From JAJBWD01 sp041670885 (GTDB taxonomy: Bacteria; Bacillota; Clostridia; Clostridiales; Clostridiaceae), in assembly GCA_041670885.1 (NCBI GenBank), contig JBAXYJ010000090.1, positions 1-10,773 of the forward strand: a DNA stretch of 10,773 nt, written 5' to 3'. Made by a program: the position numbers and the translations under genes. The notes below the pieces were generated by a model that made no database searches, was not told where the DNA came from, and worked only from the letters and a program-made list of their open reading frames with translations. Positions 1 through 7,566 of this stretch are shown here, piece after piece. Position 1 is the stretch's first letter. Every line of letters starts with the position of its first letter.

Positions 1-43
1 AATCAGTAAAAATAGAACCTTAATCTAAAAAATGTTGAAAATG

Positions 44-73
44 TTTACATTGATCATTTTGCTAATTGATAAT
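44..73 (+). promoter_or_regulatory. candidate sigma-A promoter, distal, upstream of the glycosyltransferase genes
   Basis: TTTACA (44-49, five of six bases of the -35 consensus) is followed after 18 bases by GATAAT (68-73, five of six bases of the -10 consensus). If used, it would give a leader of roughly 135 bases before the first glycosyltransferase. AT-rich DNA produces such matches by chance, so this is only a candidate. No convincing coding sequence is seen in 1-217; an in-frame stop at 21-23 could be the end of an upstream gene, but too little of it is present to tell. Confidence 0.3.
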
Positions 74-131
74 AATATAACAATACAACAGCTGATACTT
101 CATGTGGAGAATCAATGGATGCAGAATTTTA

Positions 132-170
132 TTTAAATTTATGCTGGATTATATTATACTGTTTAGTATA
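132..170 (+). promoter_or_regulatory. candidate proximal promoter with a palindrome at the -10 box
   Basis: TTTAAA (132-137) lies 17 bases upstream of TATACT (155-160), a fair sigma-A arrangement. The -10 box forms the left arm of a perfect 6-bp inverted repeat, TATACT-gttt-AGTATA (155-170), which could be a small operator or a chance AT-rich palindrome. The start point would fall near 167, about 50 bases before the first glycosyltransferase start. No experimental support is possible from sequence alone. Confidence 0.3.
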
Positions 171-217
171 GGCAAAAATAAAATAAATATTTACTTTTTT
201 AAAAAAGGATGAAAATT

Positions 218-1345
218 ATGAGATATTACGTACTTTACCCAAATGCAAAAAATGTTCATCTTATTAAAGATGTAGGCATGATAGCATATAAGATGTATCA
301 GCTTTTCGGATGTGAATCAGTTTTAGCCTGTTACAATAATGATAAGTATTCCTATCTTAATGATCAGGTAAAGGGGCTGAAGCTAGATTTTATAAAAAAG
401 TTATTTAATAATGAAATTATAAACGGTATTTTATATCTGAAAAAACAGTCAAAAAAAATTGATGTCCTACAATTATTTCATGTTACTTTAAGCAGTTTTT
501 TCTATATATTTATTTATAAGTTAAATAATCCTAAAGGTATATTATTTTTAAAACTTGACTGCACAGAGGAGCTTATTTTTAAAATTCAGGGTCTTAGAGG
601 CATAAAAAGAAGAATATTTGAATTTATCCTGAAAAAAGTTGATATTATGAGTGTGGAACAGCAGAATTTATACAGCTCTCTTCAGGATATTCTACCGGGC
701 AGCAAAAATAAAATTATTTATATTCCTAATGGTAATGATTATGATTCAAATGACAGATCAAAAAAAATTAATTATATTAAAAAGGAAAATATTATTATTA
801 ATGTAGGAAGAATAGGGAGCCCTGAAAAAAGAAGTGATGTTTTAATGGAGGCTTTTTCACAAATTCCAGATATAAAAAGACGTAATTGGAAGCTTGTGTT
901 TATTGGCGAAATTGAAGAAGAATTCAAGAAACATATTAATAAATTTTTCGTGGAAAATCCGGATATGAAGGGGAAAATAATATTTAAAAATGCTATATAT
1001 GACAGGAAAAAATTGTTCGAAGAGTATGAAAAGTCAAAGATATTTTGCTGCAGCTCAAGCTTTGAAAGCTTTGGTATAGCTATGCTGGAAGCAGCTTCCT
1101 TCGGAGATGTTATAATAAGTACAGATGTAGGAATAGCTGCAGAAATTACAGAAGGCAGCAATGGAGCCATAATACCTAAGAACGATGCATCAGCTGCTGC
1201 AGATAAATTGAATTATTTTATTAATTGCAGGGATTTAGAGAAATACTCTGAATATACATATAATCTATGCCAGAGAAAATATGATTGGAATGAAATTTGT
1301 GCAAAGCTATACAGTAAATTAAAAACTATAAGAGGTGATATTTAA
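218..1345 (+). CDS. GT4-type (GT-B fold) glycosyltransferase
   Basis: A likely retaining glycosyltransferase that transfers a sugar from a nucleotide donor during surface polysaccharide assembly at the cytoplasmic membrane face. Numbering from the alternative ATG at 209, the C-terminal donor domain shows the VGR...K signature (199-207) and the E-x7-E motif of GT4 enzymes (E286 in SSSFESFG to E294 in AMLEAAS), followed by VIISTDVGIAAEI. The N-terminal acceptor domain (about 4-170) is divergent and gives no acceptor clue. The ATG at 218 is preferred because AAGGA (205-209) then lies at proper SD spacing; the ATG at 209 overlaps that SD. The stop directly abuts the TTG start of the next glycosyltransferase, so the two are probably co-transcribed. 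Family is fairly certain; substrate is unknown. Confidence 0.85.
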   Translation: MRYYVLYPNAKNVHLIKDVGMIAYKMYQLFGCESVLACYNNDKYSYLNDQVKGLKLDFIKKLFNNEIINGILYLKKQSKKIDVLQLFHVTLSSFFYIFIYKLNNPKGILFLKLDCTEELIFKIQGLRGIKRRIFEFILKKVDIMSVEQQNLYSSLQDILPGSKNKIIYIPNGNDYDSNDRSKKINYIKKENIIINVGRIGSPEKRSDVLMEAFSQIPDIKRRNWKLVFIGEIEEEFKKHINKFFVENPDMKGKIIFKNAIYDRKKLFEEYEKSKIFCCSSSFESFGIAMLEAASFGDVIISTDVGIAAEITEGSNGAIIPKNDASAAADKLNYFINCRDLEKYSEYTYNLCQRKYDWNEICAKLYSKLKTIRGDI

Positions 1346-2257
1346 TTGTTTGAATATCCAAAGACAGCTATTATAATATTAAATTTTAATTCTTATAATC
1401 AAACTATAGAGTGTATTGAAAGTGTTAAAAATATTACATATCCAAATTATGAAATTATTGTGGTGGACAATAATTCAAAAGATGATTCCCTGCAATTAAT
1501 AAAAAGTTCTTTTCCGGGTATTATTCTGCTTAAAAGTGAAGATAATCTGGGATATGCATCTGGAAATAATCTGGGTATAAAATATGCATTAGATGAGAAT
1601 ATTGAGTATATATGTATATTAAATAATGATGCAGCTGTTGATAAAAATTTTCTGCAGCCGGTTATTAAAACTTTAATTGATGATAAAAAGGCAGCAGCTG
1701 CCGGGCCTTCTATATGTTATTATGGGCAGGATGATATTATTCAGGCTATGGGAGGAAATATAAATTTATATACAGGACTTTCCAGCTTAAAATTTAAAGG
1801 GAAAAAGCATTCTGAAATTAAAGAAAGTCTGATAAGTGTGGATTATCTGGGTGGTGCCTGTTTTGTTGTTAAGGCGGACATATTAAAAAAAATTGGACTC
1901 ATTCCGGAAAATTACTTTTTGTTTTATGAGGAAACAGAATTTTTCTTAAATATTAAAAGGCAGGGCTATAGACTTATCTCTGTAAGAGACAGCAAGGTTT
2001 ACCATAAGGTATCCGGTACGATTTCTAAATATAAGGGGTTAAGTTATTTTTTCTTAAACAGAAACAGAATTTTATTTGTCAGAAGAAATGCCAAGCTTTA
2101 TCATAAGTTTTTTTTCTTTTTTTATATTATAATAGAAACTATTGGAAGAATGATTTTAAGAGGTGAGTTATCTCTTTTTAAATACTATTATGAGGGGCTT
2201 AAAGCAGATAAAAATAAAATAAATAAAGATGAAATTAAAAAATTTATAAAAAATTGA
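1346..2257 (+). CDS. GT2-family glycosyltransferase, rhamnosyltransferase-like
   Basis: An inverting GT-A fold transferase of the group that includes WbbL-like rhamnosyltransferases; it probably adds a sugar to a lipid-linked surface glycan. Residues 7-15 (TAIIILNFN) open the fold. VVDNNSKDDS (39-48) binds the nucleotide, and LNND (92-95) takes the place of the DXD metal motif. DYLGGACFVVK (166-176) and FYEETEFFLNIKRQGY (193-208) match the acceptor-side and catalytic-base region, where members usually have an ED pair. A hydrophobic patch at about 254-264 may attach it to the membrane. The start is TTG, immediately after the previous stop (1343-1345), with SD AGAGGTG at 1331-1337 inside the upstream gene. 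Length (303 aa) is normal for the family. The exact donor and acceptor cannot be read from sequence. Confidence 0.85.
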   Translation: MFEYPKTAIIILNFNSYNQTIECIESVKNITYPNYEIIVVDNNSKDDSLQLIKSSFPGIILLKSEDNLGYASGNNLGIKYALDENIEYICILNNDAAVDKNFLQPVIKTLIDDKKAAAAGPSICYYGQDDIIQAMGGNINLYTGLSSLKFKGKKHSEIKESLISVDYLGGACFVVKADILKKIGLIPENYFLFYEETEFFLNIKRQGYRLISVRDSKVYHKVSGTISKYKGLSYFFLNRNRILFVRRNAKLYHKFFFFFYIIIETIGRMILRGELSLFKYYYEGLKADKNKINKDEIKKFIKN

Positions 2258-2275
2258 TTTAAAGGCAGGAGAGAT

Positions 2276-2995
2276 ATGTTTGTTAATATATTAGGATATG
2301 AAATATTTAATGAAAGTGAAAAAGATTTTTTGAAGCTGCTGTTTAGTAAGGAAGGAAAGATAAATATTATTTCAGGAAATCCTGAGGTGTTAAATAACGG
2401 ACTTGCGGATAAGAAGCTGAGGGTCAATTTTAAAAGCGCTGATTCCTTAATAATTCCTGATGGTATAGGAACCATACTGGCTGCCAGATTAAGCGGAAAG
2501 AAGATTAGAGAGAAGATTGCAGGTATTTCAGTTATGGACAGGATAATAGAATACTGCAGCAAAAATAATTATGGGATATATCTGCTGGGGAGTACAGAGG
2601 AAATAGTAAGCCTTACATATGTAAATCTTCTTACAAAATATCCTAAATTAATTATAAAAGGTTACAGAAATGGATATTTCAGCTTGGATTCCTGCCAGGA
2701 TATAATAAGTGATATTAACAGCAAAAAGCCCTATGCCATTTTTATTGCTATGGGCTGCCCAAGACAGGAAAAATTTATAATGAAATATATGGATAATATA
2801 GACTCACATATTTTTATGGGAGTGGGGGGAAGCTTTGACGTCATAGCAGGGAAAACAAAGAGAGCACCTGAGTGGATGATTAAATCAGGACTGGAATGGC
2901 TTTACAGAGTTTACAGGGAACCCTTCAGGATAAAAAGACTTTTCCAGATCCCAAAATTTATTTTTAAAGCAGTTTTAAAGAAAAATAAATTTTAA
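2276..2995 (+). CDS. WecG/TagA/CpsF family glycosyltransferase (TagA-like)
   Basis: A GT26-family enzyme. The best-known members transfer N-acetylmannosamine to GlcNAc-PP-undecaprenol (TagA/TarA, wall teichoic acid linkage unit) or ManNAcA in enterobacterial common antigen (WecG). Landmarks are SGNPEVL (33-39), with Ser where members often have Thr; IIPDGIG (59-65), containing the likely catalytic Asp62; GCPRQEKFI (160-168); and GVGGSFDVIAGKTKRAP (182-198). The basic, aromatic C-terminal tail EWLYRVYREPFRIKRL matches the segment known in TagA to help membrane docking. Length (239 aa) is typical. It lies 18 bases after the GT2 gene with SD AGGAG four to five bases before ATG, a slightly short spacing, and is presumably in the same transcript. 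Which sugar it moves is inferred only from family. Confidence 0.88.
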   Translation: MFVNILGYEIFNESEKDFLKLLFSKEGKINIISGNPEVLNNGLADKKLRVNFKSADSLIIPDGIGTILAARLSGKKIREKIAGISVMDRIIEYCSKNNYGIYLLGSTEEIVSLTYVNLLTKYPKLIIKGYRNGYFSLDSCQDIISDINSKKPYAIFIAMGCPRQEKFIMKYMDNIDSHIFMGVGGSFDVIAGKTKRAPEWMIKSGLEWLYRVYREPFRIKRLFQIPKFIFKAVLKKNKF

Positions 2996-3003
2996 AAAAA
3001 TGA

Positions 3004-3105
3004 GGAAACTGCATAATTTGTAAATTAAATTTTTCAGTTTAAAAAACGCTATGAATTCGTTATTTTAAACTGAAAAATCAGCCAAAAGGAAATTATGCAG
3101 TTTCC
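3004..3105. repeat. nested inverted-repeat element (possible MITE or structured RNA)
   Basis: Two perfect inverted repeats are nested. The outer arms are GGAAACTGCATAATTT (3004-3019) and its exact complement (3090-3105). The inner arms of 16 bp are ATTTTTCAGTTTAAAA (3029-3044) and its exact complement (3063-3078), with a further AACG/CGTT pair next to the loop. The element sits between the tagA-like gene and the nitroreductase gene. No T-tract follows the outer arm, so a simple intrinsic terminator is unlikely, and no clear flanking target duplication is seen. AAACTG and CAGTTT alternate (3006, 3035, 3067, 3098), so the RNA could also pair as two adjacent hairpins with short 6-bp stems. Confidence 0.8.
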
Positions 3106-3159
3106 ATAAGTATAAGGATTATAAAGCTGCACATAATATAAAAAAAGGAGGGCGATTTT

Positions 3160-3714
3160 GTGGAGTTTTATAATGTTTTGGAAAACAGAGTCAGTGTTCA
3201 TAAGTTTAAGGATAGTCCTGTATCAAAGGAAGCCTTGGACAGGATGGTTAAAGCAGCCATGATGAGTCCCAGCTGGAAGAATAATTCATCCTATAAGATT
3301 ATATTAGTTCAGGATAAAAAGAAAAAAGATATGATAGCCAGCTCAATTATTAATAAAACTGAGGAGGCTGCAATCAGTATAAGAGAGGCTCCTATTGCTG
3401 CAGTTATTATAGGAAATCCTAACAAATCAGGAGAAATTGATAATAAAGACTTATATCTTATAGACAGTGCCATTGCCTTAGAACATTTCATTTTAGCTGC
3501 TACTGATGAAGGCCTTGGTACCTGTATTATAGCTTCCTTTGATGAAATTAAGATAAAGGATGCTCTGTCCATACCTAAAGAGTATAGAGTAGTTGCAGTA
3601 ACTCCAATTGGAGAAGCCTTAGAAAAAAAGGAACATTACGAGGAAAAAGATATAAGGCAGTATGTATTTATGGATAACTATAGTTCATCTTACAATTATT
3701 ATAGAAATAACTAA
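3160..3714 (+). CDS. small nitroreductase-family FMN oxidoreductase
   Basis: A flavoprotein of the NfsB/FRase I-like nitroreductase superfamily, expected to be a cytoplasmic homodimer that uses NAD(P)H to reduce nitro compounds, quinones or flavins; the physiological substrate is unknown. The FMN-phosphate-binding start ENRVSVHKFKD (8-18) is present, followed by MMSPSWKNNSSYKIILV (34-50), the central helix LIDSAIALEHFILAATDEGLGTCII (100-124) and the closing VAVTPIGEALEKK (146-157). At 184 aa it belongs to the short clostridial subgroup. Translation starts at GTG with a strong AAGGAGGGCG (3145-3154) just upstream. It is flanked by the nested repeat on the left and its own terminator on the right, so it looks monocistronic. 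A TATAAA at 3120-3125 could be a -10 box, but no good -35 accompanies it. Confidence 0.88.
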   Translation: MEFYNVLENRVSVHKFKDSPVSKEALDRMVKAAMMSPSWKNNSSYKIILVQDKKKKDMIASSIINKTEEAAISIREAPIAAVIIGNPNKSGEIDNKDLYLIDSAIALEHFILAATDEGLGTCIIASFDEIKIKDALSIPKEYRVVAVTPIGEALEKKEHYEEKDIRQYVFMDNYSSSYNYYRNN

Positions 3715-3740
3715 AAATCTGCGTCAGCAGATTTTTTGCT
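3713..3740 (+). terminator. intrinsic terminator of the nitroreductase gene
   Basis: The stem AAAAATCTGC (3713-3722) pairs perfectly with GCAGATTTTT (3727-3736) around the loop GTCA, and the T-rich arm supplies the U-tract. The stem begins within the nitroreductase stop codon. This is a compact, textbook rho-independent terminator and marks the left boundary of the histidine operon. Confidence 0.85.
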
Positions 3741-3761
3741 TTAGTGCGGTAAATTGTTAAA

Positions 3762-3785
3762 TATATTCAGAATATTCAGACATGA
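3762..3785 (+). promoter_or_regulatory. candidate CodY operator: two overlapping motifs on a 9-bp direct repeat
   Basis: The 9-mer ATATTCAGA occurs twice in tandem (3763-3771 and 3772-3780). Compared with the CodY consensus AATTTTCWGAAAATT, the 15-mer at 3762-3776 matches at 12 positions and that at 3771-3785 at 10. The two are offset by 9 bp and so overlap by 6 bp, a layout I recall being described for B. subtilis CodY operators. The site covers the -35 region of the hut promoter, as expected for a repressor. CodY is known to repress hut in B. subtilis; its action here is inferred. Confidence 0.5.
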
Positions 3786-3794
3786 AATTATAAT
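3766..3794 (+). promoter_or_regulatory. sigma-A-like promoter of the hut operon
   Basis: TTCAGA (3766-3771, four of six consensus bases) is separated by 17 bases from a perfect TATAAT (3789-3794). Transcription would begin near 3801, giving a leader of about 50 bases before hutH. It is the best promoter match between the nitroreductase terminator and hutH. The weak -35, overlapped by the CodY-like site, fits a regulated promoter. The short leader has no obvious HutP-type antiterminator hairpin. Confidence 0.55.
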
Positions 3795-3850
3795 GAATTT
3801 ATATTAATTTATGCCATAATAAAGATAAAAGAGAAATCAAGGAGGATTTT

Positions 3851-5374
3851 ATGGGGGAAGTAATTATTAATGGTTCTGATCTTACACTGGAACAGGTGAT
3901 TCTGGTTTCAAGAAAAGGTTATAAGGTAGTTTTAGAATATGATGCAAAAGAAAAAGTTATAAATTCAAGAAAAATAGTAGATAAGATAGTAAATCAGGGA
4001 AGAGTAGTATATGGAATAACTACAGGTTTCGGTAAGTTTGCTGATGTTACAATTTCTCAGGAAAAAAGCAAAAGCCTTCAGAGAAATCTTATTTTATCAC
4101 ACAGCTGCGGCTGCGGCCCAAAATTTGAGGAAGATACTGTAAGGGCTATGATGCTGCTTAGGGCCAATGCTTTAGCAAAGGGCTTTTCAGGAATAAGATT
4201 AAGTACTTTAAATACTCTTATAGAAATGATAAATAAAGGAGTACATCCGATAGTATTTGAAAAAGGATCCTTAGGAGCATCTGGGGATTTAGCTCCTCTT
4301 GCCCATATGGTTTTACCATTAATTGGAGAGGGAGAAGCCATATATAAGGGAGAACTTATGACTGGGAAAGCTGCTATGGATAAAGCAGGAATAGAAATAG
4401 TTTCTCTTACATCAAAGGAAGGATTGGCTCTTATTAATGGAACCTGTGTTATGACAGCTGTTGGAGCCTTAGCTCTATATGATGCCATAAGACTTATAAA
4501 GACAGCAGATATTGCAGCAGCTTTATCCCTGGAGGCATTAAGAGGAATAAAAGATGCCTTTGACAGCAGAATTCATACCATAAGGCCCCATAAGGGACAA
4601 CTGGCAACTGCAAGAAATATTTTAAAGCTGATAGATGGAAGTACGTTTGTTACAAAACAGGGAGAGCTTAGAGTACAGGATGCATATACACTCCGGTGCA
4701 TTCCACAGGTCCACGGAGCAATAAAGGATGCAGTTAATTATGTACTTCATGGGGTTAATATTGAAATGAATTCTGTAACTGATAATCCTATAATAATAAA
4801 CGAAGATGATATTATTTCGGGAGGAAATTTTCATGGTGAACCTATGGCATTATCCTTTGACTTTTTAGGAATAGCCTGCTCTGAGGTTGGTGATATCTCT
4901 GAGAGAAGGCTGGAGAGGCTTATAAATTATCAGCTGAATGATCTGCCTCCTTTCCTTGTAAAAAATGGAGGACTAAATTCCGGGTTTATGATAACTCAGT
5001 ATGCAGCAGCAGCTTTAGTATCAGAAAATAAGATTTTATCTCATCCTGCCTCAGTTGACTCAATACCATCTTCTGCCAATCAGGAGGATCATGTAAGTAT
5101 GGGGACTATAGCTGCCAGAAAGGGAAGAGATATTATCAAAAATTCTGAAAGGGTTATAGCAACTGAAATTATGGCAGCCTGCCAGGCCATCGATTTCAGA
5201 GAAGGTCTTAAATTAGGAAAGGGAACAAAGATAGCTTATGATATTATTAGAGAAAATGTTTCTTTTATAGATGAAGATAAAATAATGTATAAGGAATTAG
5301 ATAAAATATCAGATATAATAAAAAGTGAAAAAATCATTAAATCAATTGAAAAAGAAATAGAATTAGAAGTATAG
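3851..5374 (+). CDS. hutH: histidine ammonia-lyase
   Basis: Removes ammonia from L-histidine to give trans-urocanate, the first step of histidine breakdown; a cytoplasmic tetramer in known members. The sequence carries the Ala-Ser-Gly triad that self-cyclises to the MIO electrophile (A143-S144-G145 in GSLGASGDLAPLAH). Counterparts of the catalytic residues of the Pseudomonas enzyme are all visible: Tyr54 (YGITTGFG), His84 (LSHSCG), Asn196 (INGTCV), Tyr279 (QDAYTLRC), Phe327 (GGNFHGE) and Glu412 (SANQEDHVS). Length (507 aa) is standard. ATG follows AAGGAGG (3839-3845) at five bases. It is first in the operon, behind its own promoter, and is followed nine bases later by ftcD. The INGTCV and SHSCGCG segments carry Cys where many homologues have Gln or small residues; no loss of function is implied. 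Confidence 0.97.
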   Translation: MGEVIINGSDLTLEQVILVSRKGYKVVLEYDAKEKVINSRKIVDKIVNQGRVVYGITTGFGKFADVTISQEKSKSLQRNLILSHSCGCGPKFEEDTVRAMMLLRANALAKGFSGIRLSTLNTLIEMINKGVHPIVFEKGSLGASGDLAPLAHMVLPLIGEGEAIYKGELMTGKAAMDKAGIEIVSLTSKEGLALINGTCVMTAVGALALYDAIRLIKTADIAAALSLEALRGIKDAFDSRIHTIRPHKGQLATARNILKLIDGSTFVTKQGELRVQDAYTLRCIPQVHGAIKDAVNYVLHGVNIEMNSVTDNPIIINEDDIISGGNFHGEPMALSFDFLGIACSEVGDISERRLERLINYQLNDLPPFLVKNGGLNSGFMITQYAAAALVSENKILSHPASVDSIPSSANQEDHVSMGTIAARKGRDIIKNSERVIATEIMAACQAIDFREGLKLGKGTKIAYDIIRENVSFIDEDKIMYKELDKISDIIKSEKIIKSIEKEIELEV

Positions 5375-5383
5375 AGGTGTAAT

Positions 5384-6280
5384 ATGGAAAAGATAGTAGA
5401 ATGTATCCCAAATTTCAGCGAAGGAAGAGACAAGGAAAAAATAGAAAGGATAATAGATTCCGTTAGAAAAACAGAAGGAGTTAAGCTTCTTGACTATTCC
5501 AGTGACAAGGATCATAACAGGACTGTTGTTACATTTATAGGAACAGTAGAGGGGGTAGAAAAAGCAATTATAAGTATGGCAAAGCTTACATATGAAAATA
5601 TAGATATGAGAGTCCATAAGGGAGAGCATCCCAGGATGGGAGCACTGGATGTAGTTCCATTTGTTCCGGTAAAAAACGTTTCAATGGAAGAATGTATTCT
5701 ACTTGCTAACAGAGTAGGAAAACAAATTGGCAATAAGTTTAATATCCCGGTTTACCTCTATGAGGATGCCGCAAAAGTCGAAGGAAGAAGAAACCTGGCA
5801 GTAGTCAGGCGCGGACAGTATGAAGGCTTTTTCGATAAGATAAAACAGCCTGACTGGAAGCCAGACTTCGGTCCTGTTGAGGTAAATCCTAAAGGAGGCT
5901 GTGCAGCTGTGGGGGCCAGAGTTCCTCTTGTTGCATTTAATGTTAACCTTAATACAAATGATATAGATATAGCAACAAATATTGCAAAGATTGTAAGACA
6001 TATAGGCGGAGGACTCAGGTATGTAAAGGCCATGGGAGTATCCTTAGAGGCGAGAAATATTACTCAGGTATCCATGAATCTGGTAAACTATGAGAAAACA
6101 GCAGTATACAGAGCCTTTGAGATGATAAAGATGGAAGCTAAAAGGTATGGGGTATCCGTTGTAGGCTCTGAGGTAATAGGACTTATTCCTATGGAGGCAT
6201 TAATGGACTGTGCTAAATTTTATCTTCAGCTAGAGAACTTTTCATCTGAGCAGATTCTTGAAAAAAGAATATATGAATAA
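5384..6280 (+). CDS. ftcD: glutamate formimidoyltransferase
   Basis: Transfers the formimino group of N-formimino-L-glutamate to tetrahydrofolate, giving 5-formimino-THF and glutamate. The protein opens with the characteristic MEKIVECIPNFSEGRD and contains HKGEHPRMGALDVVPFVPV (78-96), whose His82 corresponds to the catalytic histidine of the mammalian bifunctional enzyme. At 298 aa it equals the formiminotransferase half only; the cyclodeaminase activity is supplied by the separate gene two places downstream, so the two activities are unfused here. The SD AGAGGTG (5373-5379) overlaps the hutH stop, implying tight coupling. In fermentative clostridia this step links histidine carbon to one-carbon folate metabolism and ATP production (known biology, not shown here). 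Confidence 0.95.
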   Translation: MEKIVECIPNFSEGRDKEKIERIIDSVRKTEGVKLLDYSSDKDHNRTVVTFIGTVEGVEKAIISMAKLTYENIDMRVHKGEHPRMGALDVVPFVPVKNVSMEECILLANRVGKQIGNKFNIPVYLYEDAAKVEGRRNLAVVRRGQYEGFFDKIKQPDWKPDFGPVEVNPKGGCAAVGARVPLVAFNVNLNTNDIDIATNIAKIVRHIGGGLRYVKAMGVSLEARNITQVSMNLVNYEKTAVYRAFEMIKMEAKRYGVSVVGSEVIGLIPMEALMDCAKFYLQLENFSSEQILEKRIYE

Positions 6281-6294
6281 GGAAGGGGAGTAAA

Positions 6295-7566
6295 TTGAGA
6301 TTAATAATAAAAAAAATATCCAATTTAGTTACCTGCGCTGGGAAAGGCATTAAAAAGGGAAAAGAGCAAAGAGATGCAAAAATAATAGAAAATGGTTATG
6401 TCATAGTAAATGATGATATCATTGAAGAGCTTGGATCAGGTGATGATTATAAAAAGTTTATAGATAAAAATACAATTTTAATAGATGGAGCAGGAAAAAC
6501 AGTAACTCCCGGACTTGTGGATCCACATACCCACGTTGTGTATGCCGGAAGCAGAGAAAATGAACTTCCTCTTAAATTAAACAAGGTAAGCTATATAGAT
6601 ATATTAAAAGCAGGAGGAGGAATTCTGTCCACAGTAGAAAACACAAGAAAAGCAGCAGATGCTGATTTATTTAATGAGAGTAAAAAAAGGCTGGATACCA
6701 TGCTGCTTCACGGAACCACAACTATTGAGAGTAAATCCGGCTATGGGCTTAATTTTAAAGATGAGGTAAAAATTCTTGAAGTTAACAGGATGCTAAGCAG
6801 TAAACACCCTATTGATGTAGTGTCAACATACCTGGGAGCTCATGCAGTGCCGCTTGAGTTTAAAGATGACAGGGAAGGGTATATTAATTTAATGATAAAT
6901 AAGGTTATTCCCTATGTGGCAGAAAAAAAATTAGCAGAATTTATTGACTGCTTCCTGGAAGAGGGAGTATTTAGTTTAGATGAAGCGGAAAGGATACTAA
7001 AGAGGGGCAGGGACTGCGGCCTTAAGCTTAAGGTTCACGCAGATGAAATAGTATCAATTAAAGGAGCAGAGCTGTCAGGAAAGCTTAAAGCCACCTCTGC
7101 TGAACACCTGGTTGCCATATCAGAAGCCGGCATCAGGGAAATGGCAGAAAACAACGTTATAGCAGTTCTTCTTCCGTCCACTTCATTTTATCTGATGCTT
7201 AATAAATTTGCTCCGGGGAGAAAAATGATAGATGAAAACTTAGCAGTAGCACTGGCTACAGACTGCAATCCGGGTACATCACCTACCGAAAATCTGCAGA
7301 ATGTTATGACCTATGCCTGTTTTGGAATGGGTCTTCTTCCTGAGGAAATAATAAATGCAGTTACAATAAATGCAGCATACGCCATAGGAAGAGGAGACAG
7401 CATTGGAAGCATTGAAAATGGGAAAAAAGCTGATTTAGTTATTTTTAATTCTAAGAATCTGAATTATCTCATATATCATTTTGGGGTTAATGCAGTGGAT
7501 AAGGTAATAAAAAATGGTAAAATAGCAGTAGAAAATAGTAAGATAAAGGAGAAATTTTATGCTTAA
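6295..7566 (+). CDS. hutI: imidazolonepropionase
   Basis: Hydrolyses 4-imidazolone-5-propionate to N-formimino-L-glutamate, the substrate of the preceding ftcD product. It is a metal-dependent amidohydrolase with a TIM-barrel fold. Visible metal ligands are His78 and His80 (VDPHTHVVYAG), His248 (KVHADEI) and Asp323 (ATDCNPG). Glu251 and His271 (SAEHL) also sit at conserved active-site positions. Length (423 aa) is typical. Translation appears to begin at TTG, seven or so bases after a GGAAGGGGAG SD (6281-6290); no upstream ATG fits, and the reading MRLIIKKISNLV matches the usual N-terminus. Its last 8 bases overlap the start of fchA, indicating translational coupling. Confidence 0.96.
   Translation: MRLIIKKISNLVTCAGKGIKKGKEQRDAKIIENGYVIVNDDIIEELGSGDDYKKFIDKNTILIDGAGKTVTPGLVDPHTHVVYAGSRENELPLKLNKVSYIDILKAGGGILSTVENTRKAADADLFNESKKRLDTMLLHGTTTIESKSGYGLNFKDEVKILEVNRMLSSKHPIDVVSTYLGAHAVPLEFKDDREGYINLMINKVIPYVAEKKLAEFIDCFLEEGVFSLDEAERILKRGRDCGLKLKVHADEIVSIKGAELSGKLKATSAEHLVAISEAGIREMAENNVIAVLLPSTSFYLMLNKFAPGRKMIDENLAVALATDCNPGTSPTENLQNVMTYACFGMGLLPEEIINAVTINAAYAIGRGDSIGSIENGKKADLVIFNSKNLNYLIYHFGVNAVDKVIKNGKIAVENSKIKEKFYA

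Noticed and set aside
115..171. Short reading frame of 18 codons (MDAEFYLNLCWIILYCLV) with a GGAGA just upstream
   Set aside because: It could be a leader peptide or small hydrophobic peptide, but it is very short, in AT-rich DNA, has no recognisable relative and overlaps the candidate promoter palindrome. A second frame (102-212) overlaps it equally well.
772..1170. Antisense reading frame opposite the GT4 gene
   Set aside because: It lies wholly opposite the conserved donor domain, has no ribosome-binding site of note and shows low-complexity hydrophobic composition; a shadow of the real gene.
3004..3105. CRISPR array or ordinary terminator at the nested repeat
   Set aside because: There are no regularly spaced direct repeats with spacers, and neither arm is followed by a T-tract, so neither call fits.
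3801..3850. HutP-type antiterminator or riboswitch in the hut leader
   Set aside because: The predicted leader is only about 50 bases, with no terminator hairpin or repeated NAG triplet pattern that stands out.
4078..4488. Antisense reading frame opposite hutH
   Set aside because: It mirrors the conserved MIO region of histidine ammonia-lyase; its openness follows from the codon bias of the real gene.
5699..6033. Two antisense frames opposite ftcD
   Set aside because: Both lie inside a clearly conserved enzyme gene and have no motifs or spacing suggesting translation.
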